Assembly: GCF_900109295.1 (NCBI RefSeq)
Contig: NZ_FOIZ01000001.1
Span: 1 to 64,000, forward strand
From: Cognatiyoonia koreensis
GTDB taxonomy: Bacteria; Pseudomonadota; Alphaproteobacteria; Rhodobacterales; Rhodobacteraceae
Length of the DNA stretch: 64,000 bases
Direction: 5' to 3'
Under the pieces are notes generated by a model. That model was given only the letters and a program-made list of their open reading frames with translations. It was not told where the DNA came from and made no database searches. Shown here one piece after another: positions 1-7,659 of this stretch (its first letter is position 1; every line of letters starts with the position of its first letter). Position numbers and translations under genes: made by a program.

Positions 1-110
1 AGATCGTGATGTCGCAGAATGGCATGGTCACAGTCCAGATATCTCAACCCACTGTCCGCCATTATCGCCGTCCAGACAAGGATGCCAGAGGGCTCAAACC
101 CGACCTTCAT
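1..110 (-). CDS. Hypothetical protein, N-terminal fragment
   Basis: A reading frame opens at an ATG on the minus strand at 110-108 and stays open to the left edge of the window. The protein begins MKVGFEPSGILVW and at least 36 residues are visible. Its start overlaps the stop codon of the upstream VOC gene in the ATGA arrangement, which suggests translational coupling and is the main reason to call it. I do not recognise the fragment, and its C-terminal part lies outside the window. Confidence 0.55.
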   Translation of the reverse strand, partial: MKVGFEPSGILVWTAIMADSGLRYLDCDHAILRHHD

Positions 111-505
111 CCCCTTACAAATTCTACAAGGTCCCACTTTGTGCCGTACAAGTCTGTAAACACAGCAACTGTCCCATACGCGACCTCAAGCGGCTCCCGA
201 ACAAACTGAACACCCTTCGCGCGATACGCTTCATAATCCCGCCAGAAATCATCTGTCTGCAAGAACAGGAACACTCGCCCGCCGGCCTGATCCCCAATAT
301 AGCGTGCCTGATGGTCGTCCGATGCGCGCGCCAGCAACAGACGACCCGTACCGTCGCCCCTTGGCTTGACCACAACCCAGCGTTTGTCCTGTTCGGGCTG
401 ATAGGTATCTTCGACCAATTCAAAGCCCAACGTGTCGACATAGAACGCGATGGCTTCGTCATAGTCGCGCACGACAAGCGCAGTGAGGGTCAAAGACTGG
501 TTCAT
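107..505 (-). CDS. VOC family (glyoxalase/bleomycin-resistance fold) protein
   Basis: A 132-residue single VOC module. The N-terminus carries the usual beta-alpha pattern (ALVVRDYDEAIAFYVDTLGF), and a second half ends with a tyrosine-glycine-containing strand (DLYGTKWDLVEF). Family members are metal-dependent lyases, dioxygenases or drug-binding proteins that usually act as dimers, and sequence alone does not give the substrate. It is transcribed leftwards into the small overlapping gene at the window edge and diverges from the MFS transporter. Confidence 0.85.
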   Translation of the reverse strand: MNQSLTLTALVVRDYDEAIAFYVDTLGFELVEDTYQPEQDKRWVVVKPRGDGTGRLLLARASDDHQARYIGDQAGGRVFLFLQTDDFWRDYEAYRAKGVQFVREPLEVAYGTVAVFTDLYGTKWDLVEFVRG

Positions 506-578
506 CGGTTATCTTTCAATTTGAAATGCGGTTACGGACCACCTTGTCTTCATACCAGAACCCTGCCAACCCTGCGCA

Positions 579-1727
579 ATGTCCGTTCTCAGCGCCCTTT
601 ACACCTCTCGCAAACCAGCCGCCGCCTTCGTGGTGGTCGGACTGTTCTGGGGTTGCTTTGCCGCGTTCGTGCCAGTGCTGAAAGCACAGCTTGGGGCAAA
701 TGACGCCGTGTTCGGCACACTTCTGATCGGGTCCGCGACGGGTCTTGTATCGGCGATGTTTCTTGCTCCGAAGGCTGACAAGATCCTTGGCGCGCGCGCG
801 ATGCAGGTCGGGATCGTTCTGTTGTCACTGGCGTGGCTTGTGCCCGCACAGATCAGCATTCCGCTGGTCTTTGTTTTTGCAATGGCCCTCGTCGGTGCAG
901 CATCGGGAATCCTCGACGTCGTGATGAACGCGCGCGTCAGCGAGCTTGAGGCCAAGACGGGCCGCCCCCTGATGAACGCAAACCACGCGATGTTCTCGCT
1001 TGCCTACGCGGTGGCGGCGGTGCTGACAGGTTTTGCGCGCGAGGCGGGCATCCCACCCATCTACGTCTTCGCAGGCTTTGGCTGTTTCTCGGTCCTCCTT
1101 GTGCCGTTCATGCAGATGGACGTGACGTATGTGGCCGCCGAAGACGGCTATGCGGGAAAATACCCGCTCTGGCCGATCGTCTTGTGTGGCCTGATCGTTT
1201 TGATGGCCTTTATGTCCGAAGCCACGGTCGAAGCATGGTCGGCACTGCATGTCGAACGCACGCTTGGCGGCGGGGCAGCGGAAGGGGCGCTTGGTCCGGC
1301 TATGCTGGGATTCACGATGGCATTCGGGCGATTTTCGGGACAGGCGATATCCGAACGATTCCGCGACTTAACGGTTGTCATCTGCGCCAGCGCGATTGCG
1401 GCGACAGGGGCGGTGATTGCCGCACTCGCCCCGACACCGCTGGTGGCCTACGTTGGGTTCGGCACGCTGGGGCTTGGTGTGTCGGTCATCGGGCCGATCG
1501 GGCTTGCACTTGTCGGGAAGGTGGTGCCGCCACATTTGCGGACTGAGGCGATCAGCCGGTGCGCCGTGATCGGCTTTTCGGGCTTCTTCTTTGCGCCAAT
1601 GCTCATGGGGCTGGTATCCGAAGCCTTCGGGCTGCGGATCGCGTTTCTCTGCGTATCGGTGCTGTTGCTTATGGCGACACCGCTGGCACTGCTGGCAGCA
1701 CGGCTCCCCCAACAAAACAGGGTCTGA
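579..1727 (+). CDS. MFS transporter
   Basis: A 382-residue integral membrane protein with about twelve hydrophobic segments, the normal size for the major facilitator superfamily. It resembles the YbjJ-like branch of sugar or drug transporters (segments such as VVVGLFWGCFAAFVPVLKAQ and the loop NARVSELEAKTG). The substrate cannot be deduced. It diverges from the VOC gene and converges on the copper-assembly operon with only about 30 bases between them. The upstream ribosome-binding site is weak, so the start is less certain than the gene. Confidence 0.88.
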   Translation: MSVLSALYTSRKPAAAFVVVGLFWGCFAAFVPVLKAQLGANDAVFGTLLIGSATGLVSAMFLAPKADKILGARAMQVGIVLLSLAWLVPAQISIPLVFVFAMALVGAASGILDVVMNARVSELEAKTGRPLMNANHAMFSLAYAVAAVLTGFAREAGIPPIYVFAGFGCFSVLLVPFMQMDVTYVAAEDGYAGKYPLWPIVLCGLIVLMAFMSEATVEAWSALHVERTLGGGAAEGALGPAMLGFTMAFGRFSGQAISERFRDLTVVICASAIAATGAVIAALAPTPLVAYVGFGTLGLGVSVIGPIGLALVGKVVPPHLRTEAISRCAVIGFSGFFFAPMLMGLVSEAFGLRIAFLCVSVLLLMATPLALLAARLPQQNRV

Positions 1728-1757
1728 AGGGGCGCGCGGACACGCACCTCGCACGGG

Positions 1758-2369
1758 TCAGCTTGTCAAAAGACGCTGGATCTTGGCAACGGCCCGATCG
1801 ACACCTTCGCCATAGCCAATCGGCTCGAACAGCTTTCCATCTGCATCGAACAGCAACACGGACGCGGTGTGATCCATGTTGTAGTTTTCCTCATTGCCCG
1901 GGACACGACGGGCATAGATGGCAAAGGCCTTGATGGCCTTGTCGATCTCTTCGCGGCTGCCGGTCAGGCCGACAACACCAGGCGCCCATGATACGTAATC
2001 GTCCAGCACTTCGACGGTATCACGCTCCGGATCGACGGTGATGAAATAGGCGCGGAACGCCGTTTCTGTGTCGCTTCCGGTCAGTTCGTATTGCCATGTG
2101 GCAATATCACCAAGGGTGGTGGGGCAGACTTCGGGGCAGTGTGTGAAACCAAAGAATATGGCGGTCGGGCCACCTTTCAGCGACTCCTCGGTAAAGACAG
2201 TCCCGTCAGTCGCGACCAGTTCGTAATCGCCGCGGCCAAGGGTGTCCGTGATCGACTGCTCCAAGCGGGGGGACAGGAACTGTACCCATGCCATGCCAAG
2301 CAAGGCAAGGGCGACAAGCGCCCATGCCCCCAGCCGGATCTTCTTCATCGTCTCGTCTGAAAAATCCAT
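1758..2369 (-). CDS. SCO1/SenC family copper chaperone
   Basis: A 203-residue membrane-anchored thioredoxin-fold protein. One N-terminal transmembrane segment (about residues 12-32) is followed by the copper-binding motif CPEVC (Cys78, Cys82) within FFGFTHCPEVCPTT and by a downstream conserved His in MDHTASV. SCO proteins deliver copper to the CuA site of cytochrome c oxidase on the outer face of the inner membrane. The start at 2369 is favoured because a GGAG sits six bases upstream, inside the end of the preceding PCu(A)C gene. It is the last gene of the copper operon. Confidence 0.93.
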   Translation of the reverse strand: MDFSDETMKKIRLGAWALVALALLGMAWVQFLSPRLEQSITDTLGRGDYELVATDGTVFTEESLKGGPTAIFFGFTHCPEVCPTTLGDIATWQYELTGSDTETAFRAYFITVDPERDTVEVLDDYVSWAPGVVGLTGSREEIDKAIKAFAIYARRVPGNEENYNMDHTASVLLFDADGKLFEPIGYGEGVDRAVAKIQRLLTS

Positions 2370-2372
2370 GAA

Positions 2373-2885
2373 TTACTCCGATACTTTGGGTTTGTCGGTA
2401 TCCATCGTGCCGTGTCCGCCGCCGGACATGCCGCCATGGCCTCGGGCGTTGATCGCACCGACAGGCAGGTCCAGTGTCACCTCCCCGGCGGATTCGAACG
2501 TTAGGGTCACGCTGACGGTTTCGCCTTCGACAAGGGGGGCATTCAACTGCATGAACATCAGATGAAAGCCACCGGGCTTCAATTCAACTGCTTCGCCGGC
2601 GGGAACGGGCAAGCCATCTTCTAGCTCGCGCATCCGCATGACGTCGCCGTCCATTTCCATGGTGTGGATTTCGGTGGTTCCGGCGATGTCGGACGTGGCG
2701 GCGACAAGCGTGTCATCAGTCTCGCCCATGTTCACGATCGTCAGAAAGCCACCGGCCACGGGGGCATTGGGCAGCGTGGCGCGGGTGAATGGATCGGTCA
2801 GCATCAGATCGCCAACCTTGGTTTCTGCGGATGCCAGCGTGGCAAAAGCGGCCAGGCACAGGGCGGTAAGGGACAGTAATTTCAT
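2373..2885 (-). CDS. Periplasmic copper chaperone PCu(A)C family
   Basis: A 170-residue exported protein with a signal peptide ending LASA-ET (about residue 20). The copper-binding pattern H-M...M...H-x-M is visible as His74, Met76, Met85, His108 and Met110, and a His/Met-rich tail (GHGGMSGGGHGTMD) may add copper ligands. PCu(A)C proteins supply Cu(I) to SCO proteins or directly to the CuA site. The start is placed at the methionine before the signal peptide; a longer frame upstream lacks signal character. It sits three bases upstream of the SCO gene. Confidence 0.93.
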   Translation of the reverse strand: MKLLSLTALCLAAFATLASAETKVGDLMLTDPFTRATLPNAPVAGGFLTIVNMGETDDTLVAATSDIAGTTEIHTMEMDGDVMRMRELEDGLPVPAGEAVELKPGGFHLMFMQLNAPLVEGETVSVTLTFESAGEVTLDLPVGAINARGHGGMSGGGHGTMDTDKPKVSE

Positions 2886-2972
2886 GGATCGTCTCCGGAT
2901 CAACGTGCGCGGACGCACCGCTGCCAACGTCGTATTGTCTGGTCAAAGTGATATCGCGCCAAGGCGCAAGGG

Positions 2973-3329
2973 TCAGACCGGACAGGGCGGCGCACGGGCC
3001 TGAACCGGCAAAACCAGCCGCTGTGCGGGCAAGCCCAGATCGGAAACCGTCGGCTCTGTGCGGTCAAAGACCAGCATCCATGTAGCAGGTGTTGGTATCA
3101 GATCGTCGGGATCGGACAGTAACCGGCAAAACGGACAGTCATGATCCGCATGGGTCAGATCATCATCTGCGCAAATATCCGAAAGCGATCCGCCAGCAGC
3201 AAGATAGGCCTGTATCTGCGGCGTGTCCTGCTGAGACGGGGCCATCCGGGCAGCCGACGCAACACTGCTCAGCGCAATGCAAAGCGCGGCAGCAAGTGCA
3301 ACAAGAACATAGAACGGACGGGCCATCAT
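2973..3329 (-). CDS. DUF2946-like exported protein of the copper operon
   Basis: About 118 residues. A hydrophobic N-terminal segment (FYVLVALAAALCIALSSVAS) is followed by a small acidic region with the motif HADHDCPFCRLL, which could bind metal. Size, HxxxCxxC-type pattern and position beside PCu(A)C and SCO fit the DUF2946 family of copper-associated proteins of unknown mechanism. The start is set at the double Met before the hydrophobic segment. The family assignment is an inference from context and pattern. Confidence 0.65.
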   Translation of the reverse strand: MMARPFYVLVALAAALCIALSSVASAARMAPSQQDTPQIQAYLAAGGSLSDICADDDLTHADHDCPFCRLLSDPDDLIPTPATWMLVFDRTEPTVSDLGLPAQRLVLPVQARAPPCPV

Positions 3330-3405
3330 GGCGCAGATATAGCGGGAGTCGCACGCAAATGAAAAGGACATGCGCGCAAAAGTCGCTTACATCGCAGTGA
3401 TCAAA

Positions 3406-4569
3406 TCAGACCCAGCGGCCTTCAAAATCTTCGGGCACCAGTAGAATATCGCGATCGACATCCTTGATATCGCGTTTGCCGCAAAGCGCCATGGTCATAT
3501 CCAGTTCCTTGTGAATGACCTCCAGTGCCTTGGTGACGCCCTGTTGGCCCATCGCGCCCAGCCCATAGACCCAGGCCCGCCCGATCATCACGCCCTTGGC
3601 CCCCATGGCAATCGCTTTCAGCACGTCCTGTCCGGACCGGATACCGCTATCCATATGCACCTCGATCTTGTCGCCGACGGCAGCAACGATGGATGGCAGA
3701 ACCCGGATGGACGACAGCGCGCCGTCAAGCTGGCGACCGCCATGGTTGGAAACGACAATCGCATCGGCACCGACTTCGACAGCCTTACGGGCATCGTCGG
3801 CATCCAGTATGCCCTTCAGGATCACCTTGCCGTCCCACATCTCGATCAGCTGCTTCACGCGGGCCCAATCCAACGACTGATCAAACGCCTCGGCCGTCCA
3901 AGACGACAGGGATGATGCATCTTTCACACCGCTGGCATGTCCGACAATATTGCCGAAGAAACGACGTGGGGTGCCCAGCATTTCAAGACCCCATGACCAC
4001 TTCGTGGCAAGGTCTGCCATGCTGGCAAGGGTGAACTTTGGTGGGGCGGACAAGCCGTTCTTGATGTCCTTATGACGTTGGCCCATGATTTGCAGATCCA
4101 GCGTGATCACAATGGCCGAACAACCCGCCTTCTTGGCGCGCTCGAACAGACGCTTCATGAACTCATCGTCTTTCAGGGTGTAGACCTGAAACCAGAACGG
4201 TTTCTCTGTGCGCGCGGCAACATCCTCGATCGAACAGATCGACATCGTGGACAGCGTGAAAGGCACCCCGAACTTCTCAGCCGCGCGGGCAGCCTTGATT
4301 TCACCATCCGCGCTCTGCATGCCGGTCAATCCGACAGGTGCAAGGGCGACAGGCATGGAAACGTCCTCGCCGATCATCTGGCTTGCGGTGGTGCGGTTGG
4401 TCATGTCCACGGCAATGCGTTGACGCAGCCTGATCTTGTCAAAATCGGATGTGTTTTCGCGGAACGTCTGTTCTGTCCAACTTCCCGACTCTGCGTAATC
4501 GTAAAACATCTTCGGTGTGCGGCGTTTATGGATCCGCTTCAGATCATCGATATTCGTAATCACTGGCAT
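3406..4569 (-). CDS. lldD: FMN-dependent L-lactate dehydrogenase / alpha-hydroxy-acid oxidising protein
   Basis: A 387-residue member of the FMN alpha-hydroxyacid dehydrogenase family. The catalytic base is His276 in SNHGGRQLDG, with the following Arg binding the substrate carboxylate. The substrate and FMN residues Tyr25, Tyr130, Asp158 and Lys252 are in place, and the length matches LldD. It would oxidise L-lactate to pyruvate at the inner membrane and pass electrons to the quinone pool. A GntR-type operator lies just upstream. A glycolate or mandelate substrate cannot be excluded from sequence. Confidence 0.9.
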   Translation of the reverse strand: MPVITNIDDLKRIHKRRTPKMFYDYAESGSWTEQTFRENTSDFDKIRLRQRIAVDMTNRTTASQMIGEDVSMPVALAPVGLTGMQSADGEIKAARAAEKFGVPFTLSTMSICSIEDVAARTEKPFWFQVYTLKDDEFMKRLFERAKKAGCSAIVITLDLQIMGQRHKDIKNGLSAPPKFTLASMADLATKWSWGLEMLGTPRRFFGNIVGHASGVKDASSLSSWTAEAFDQSLDWARVKQLIEMWDGKVILKGILDADDARKAVEVGADAIVVSNHGGRQLDGALSSIRVLPSIVAAVGDKIEVHMDSGIRSGQDVLKAIAMGAKGVMIGRAWVYGLGAMGQQGVTKALEVIHKELDMTMALCGKRDIKDVDRDILLVPEDFEGRWV

Positions 4570-4587
4570 GAGTCGCGCCTTTCTTAA

Positions 4588-4610
4588 ATTGGTAAAATTT
4601 ATTTACCAAT
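4588..4610 (-). promoter_or_regulatory. Candidate GntR-family (LldR/FadR-type) operator before lldD
   Basis: A perfect inverted repeat with arms ATTGGTAAA and TTTACCAAT and a five-base spacer, 19 to 41 bases upstream of the lldD start. TTGGT...ACCAA is the half-site pattern of FadR-subfamily GntR regulators such as LldR and PdhR, although the spacing here is wider than in their classical operators. Position and symmetry support a lactate-responsive operator. No gntR gene is in the window. Confidence 0.5.
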
Positions 4611-4718
4611 AGCGATAGATTTCTACAAGAAGTTTCTGCGCAGGCGAACATTCGGCGAACAATTGGCCACGCATCGACCCGCCAGATCGCGAGCCAGAGA
4701 GAGAAGAATAATGAAAAC

Positions 4719-4747
4719 GACCGGCAAAGAATTGGTCTCTGCCGGTC
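4719..4747 (-). terminator. Rho-independent terminator of trpA
   Basis: On the minus strand an 8-bp stem (GACCGGCA pairing with TGCCGGTC) with a 13-base loop is followed by GTTTTCATT. It lies about 40 bases beyond the trpA stop codon. Stem, T-rich tail and position make a convincing terminator. Confidence 0.75.
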
Positions 4748-4789
4748 AATGTCGACCGAAGTTTTCCGGTATTTGAAGAAAGCGCGGAG

Positions 4790-5581
4790 CTAGCCGCGGT
4801 GGGTACCGTCTGCCAGTGATTTGACGAAGGCCAGAACCGCGTCGACGCTGTCACCCTGGCCAATTCGCTCGACAATGGCCGATCCGACGACGGCCCCGTC
4901 TGCCACGCTCGCGACCGCTTCGGCGGCTTCGGGCGTCTTGATGCCGAACCCGACAATGACTGGCAGATCGGTCGCGGCCTTGATGCGCGCGACCTCGGGT
5001 GCGACGGCATCTGCCTGCACATCGGCAGACCCGGTGATCCCGGTCATTGAGACGTAGTAGACGAACCCGGATGTATTCTGCAGCACGGTCGGCAGGCGCT
5101 TGTCGTCCGTCGTCGGGGTCGCAAGACGGATAAAGTTGATGCCCGCGGCCTGCGCCGGAATGCAAAGCTCCTCGTCCTCTTCGGGCGGCAGATCGACAAT
5201 GATCAGACCATCGATGCCAGCCGCCTTCGCATCGTTCAGAAACGCAGGAACGCCGAGCGAATAGATCGGGTTGTAATACCCCATCATCACAATCGGCGTC
5301 GTCTCGTCCTCTTTGCGGAATTCACGGGCATATTGCAGCGTTTTTTCAAGGGTCATCCCGCCATCAAGGGCGCGCTGGCCGGCAAGCTGGATCGTCGCAC
5401 CATCCGCCATCGGATCGGTGAACGGCATCCCCAACTCGATGATATCGACACCCGCAGCGGGCAGGCCCTTCATCACGGCAAGACCGGTATCGTAATCCGT
5501 ATCACCCGCCATAATATAGCTGACAAAGGCTTTCTGTCCGTTGGCACGGAGCTCTGCGAATTTGGCGGCGATGCGGCTCAT
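4790..5581 (-). CDS. trpA: Tryptophan synthase alpha subunit
   Basis: A 263-residue TIM-barrel enzyme that cleaves indole-3-glycerol phosphate to indole and glyceraldehyde 3-phosphate and channels indole to TrpB. The catalytic residues fall exactly at Glu49 (in DIIELGMPF) and Asp60 (in DPMADGA), the classical numbering. The start at 5581 gives the conserved [12 protein letters not shown]-terminus; the open frame extends a further 72 codons upstream without TrpA character. trpB is not adjacent, and the gene ends at its own terminator. Confidence 0.97.
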   Translation of the reverse strand: MSRIAAKFAELRANGQKAFVSYIMAGDTDYDTGLAVMKGLPAAGVDIIELGMPFTDPMADGATIQLAGQRALDGGMTLEKTLQYAREFRKEDETTPIVMMGYYNPIYSLGVPAFLNDAKAAGIDGLIIVDLPPEEDEELCIPAQAAGINFIRLATPTTDDKRLPTVLQNTSGFVYYVSMTGITGSADVQADAVAPEVARIKAATDLPVIVGFGIKTPEAAEAVASVADGAVVGSAIVERIGQGDSVDAVLAFVKSLADGTHRG

Positions 5582-5685
5582 GGTCTGTCCCTTCGTAGCG
5601 TTCGCAGCGGTTTGCGGCATGATGCAGGGAAAATCAATGCCTGAAAGCGTCCCGCGGCCCACGACAGACGGCCCACGCGGCCATC

Positions 5686-5714
5686 TTGATAAATTCGGAC
5701 CGGTCAGACATCCT
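5686..5714 (+). promoter_or_regulatory. Candidate promoter of the retron RNA
   Basis: TTGATA at 5686-5691, a 17-base spacer and a weak -10 element CATCCT at 5709-5714. Transcription would start around 5721, the first base of the a1 arm of the candidate retron RNA. The -10 match is only three of six, so the call rests mainly on the agreement of the predicted start with the RNA boundary. Confidence 0.35.
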
Positions 5715-5720
5715 GACAGC

Positions 5721-5874
5721 CAACGGCGGTCTCTGGAATGATGCGCCTGCATGGCACATCGGGGCGGGGTATCCCCGTCTGAGAGAACGACCTGCACATC
5801 ACATGGCCTGAACGTCTCTGGGTTTCACCCAGTGCCGTTCCAGCATGACAAGAAGGAGCAGAGACCGTCCGTTG
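5721..5874 (+). ncRNA. Candidate retron msr-msd non-coding RNA
   Basis: The region between trpA and the reverse transcriptase has retron RNA architecture. The a1 arm at 5721-5735 (CAACGGCGGTCTCTG) pairs with the a2 arm at 5859-5874 in 15 pairs with one bulged base. Inside are msr-like hairpins: ATGC-GCCT-GCAT at 5741-5752, and a GC-rich stem at 5762-5780 with loop TAT. A long msd-like hairpin at 5802-5847 has 16 pairs in four blocks (CATG, CTG, AACG, CTGGG) and loop TTTCA. A candidate branching guanosine is G5736, just after a1. The a2 arm runs into the start region of the reverse transcriptase gene, as expected for a retron. The exact ends are inferred. Confidence 0.72.
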
Positions 5875-7146
5875 ACCCCGCAATCCCCCAAACGTCTGGC
5901 ACAAAACCTGGCCGAAAGCCTCAGCCTGTCGGTGTGGGACAAGCGCGGCATCGCAGATTGCCTTTGCCGCCGGTTTCCACCCGCGCTGCAGCGGTTCACG
6001 CAGCTACAAACCCAAGGGCTGCTGGATCACTTCCCGACGCAAATCGCGCCCGGCCGCACGGCAGTTGCAAGCGCGCTTGCGCAAAGTTCCGTCTTTGCGC
6101 GCATCCACCGATACTGTGTGTTAAACTCTGTTTGGCCCGCGCCCGACCTCCGCGCTCCGAAAATGCAGCCATTGCAGGCTTTCGCCCATCTGGAAATCCC
6201 GCAACTTGCCACGCTTGGCGACCTTGCGGACTGGATGCTGCTGACCCCTCAGCAATTGGACTATTACGCCGACCAAACGGGTCGCCACGAAGAACATGGC
6301 GACATGGCGGTCAACCATTACCACTACCATCTCAGCCCGAAAATCGGCGGCGGGCACCGTCTGATCGAAGCCCCCAAGCCACGGCTGAAATCACTTCAAC
6401 GGCTGATTTTGCGGGCTATTCTTGACCATATCCTGCCGCATCCGAACGCTTACGGCTTTGTACAGGGGCGCAATTGCATCGAGGCTGCCGCGCGGCATGT
6501 GGGCGAAAAGGCTGTTGTCGCCCACGATCTGCGCGATTTCTTCTCGTCCATTCAGGGGGGGCGGATTTATGGAATTTTCCGCGCGCTGGGCTATCCGCCG
6601 AACGTTGCGCACGCTTTGACGGGGCTGTGTACAGTGACGACGCCGGCCCGTATCCGCAACCGGATGGGATTCCATCAGCGCCAAGCCCTGCGCGTCGCCC
6701 ATCTGCCACAAGGGGCACCGACATCACCGGCGCTGGGCAACCTCGCGGCCCATGGCCTTGATCGCAGATTGACGGGTTTGGCGCGCAGTCTTGGCGCAAC
6801 CTACACGCGCTATGCGGATGATCTGACATTCTCGGGGGACGAACACATCATCCGCGCAATCTGCGTGGCAGTTCCAGACATCGTATCGGAGGAAGGCTTT
6901 GCCCTGAATCCAGCCAAGACCCGGTTGATGCCGTCCCATCGACGACAGGTTGTGACGGGCATCGTGGTCAACAATGCAACAAACGTGGACCGACGGGAAT
7001 TTGACCAGATAAAGGCGGCCATCCACGCGCGGGCATGGCAGACCGACCCAGCGCTTCAGGCCCGGCTGTCAGGTCAGATTGCCTGGGTGCGACAGCTAAA
7101 CCCCGCACGCGGGGCAAAGCTTGAACGGCTGATGGCGCGTGCCTGA
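5872..7146 (+). CDS. Retron-type reverse transcriptase with N-terminal extension
   Basis: A bacterial reverse transcriptase. Numbered from the ATG at 5845, the motifs are HRLIEAPK (171-178), NAYGFVQGR (201-209), DLRDFFSSI (228-236), LPQGAPTSP (287-295), the catalytic YADD (323-326) and the retron-associated VTG (370-372). No intron maturase or HNH domain follows. About 150 residues precede the polymerase, longer than in E. coli retrons and comparable to myxobacterial retron RTs. A TTG start at 5872 is preferred because AAGGAG lies upstream (5853-5858) while the ATG at 5845 sits inside the msd hairpin and lacks a ribosome-binding site; the gene could equally start at 5845. No accessory gene follows. 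Confidence 0.92.
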   Translation: MTPQSPKRLAQNLAESLSLSVWDKRGIADCLCRRFPPALQRFTQLQTQGLLDHFPTQIAPGRTAVASALAQSSVFARIHRYCVLNSVWPAPDLRAPKMQPLQAFAHLEIPQLATLGDLADWMLLTPQQLDYYADQTGRHEEHGDMAVNHYHYHLSPKIGGGHRLIEAPKPRLKSLQRLILRAILDHILPHPNAYGFVQGRNCIEAAARHVGEKAVVAHDLRDFFSSIQGGRIYGIFRALGYPPNVAHALTGLCTVTTPARIRNRMGFHQRQALRVAHLPQGAPTSPALGNLAAHGLDRRLTGLARSLGATYTRYADDLTFSGDEHIIRAICVAVPDIVSEEGFALNPAKTRLMPSHRRQVVTGIVVNNATNVDRREFDQIKAAIHARAWQTDPALQARLSGQIAWVRQLNPARGAKLERLMARA

Positions 7147-7563
7147 TCAGTTTGCGGGCGGTTCGTCCGTGCCGATCATCCAACGCACGCCGAACTTGTC
7201 GGAAAACGCGCCAAATCCGGCCGACCAGAACGTCGGCTCCCATGGCATACGGACCTCGCCCCCTGCGGACAACGCATCAAAAACGCGCTTCCCCTCGGCA
7301 GCGGTTTCAAAATTAAGTTGCACGTTGCACCCGGCCATCGGCGGGCTGTTGGCCATGAAATCATCAGACATCATCAGCTGATAGTCCCCGATCTGCATGG
7401 TGCAATGCATGATCCAGCCTTTCCGGTTTTCCGGGACGTTCATCTCTGGCGGGGCACCGTCCATCGTCATGAACTCGGGCACATCAACGCCGAACACGTC
7501 TGCATAGAACGTGGCAGCGTCGCGCGCGTTGCCATTGAAAAAGAGATATGGTGCGATTTGCAT
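7147..7563 (-). CDS. PhnB-like VOC family protein
   Basis: A 138-residue protein of the VOC subgroup often called PhnB or 3-demethylubiquinone-9 3-methyltransferase-like, with the typical start MQIAPYLFFNGNARDAATFY and the block MHCTMQIGDYQLMMSDD. The fold is known, but members have no agreed activity. The start is set at the Met giving this canonical N-terminus; 11 codons upstream are not conserved in style. It converges on the reverse transcriptase with no intervening base and shows no sign of being part of the retron. Confidence 0.88.
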   Translation of the reverse strand: MQIAPYLFFNGNARDAATFYADVFGVDVPEFMTMDGAPPEMNVPENRKGWIMHCTMQIGDYQLMMSDDFMANSPPMAGCNVQLNFETAAEGKRVFDALSAGGEVRMPWEPTFWSAGFGAFSDKFGVRWMIGTDEPPAN

Positions 7564-7659
7564 GGAATAGTCCTCCCAACGCGAAGGATACCACATGATC
7601 CGCTTGCAGGGCAGGGCGCGGACGCCTAGAAGCCGCCAAGGATCAAAAGGAGAGCCGCA

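Noticed and set aside
4790..5797. Extended 335-codon trpA frame
   Set aside because: The 72 extra codons lack TrpA features and run into the region between trpA and the retron RNA; Glu49 and Asp60 numbering supports the start at 5581.
5845..5871. ATG at 5845 as the reverse transcriptase start
   Set aside because: It lacks a ribosome-binding site and lies in the candidate msd hairpin; the TTG at 5872 has AAGGAG upstream. Not excluded.
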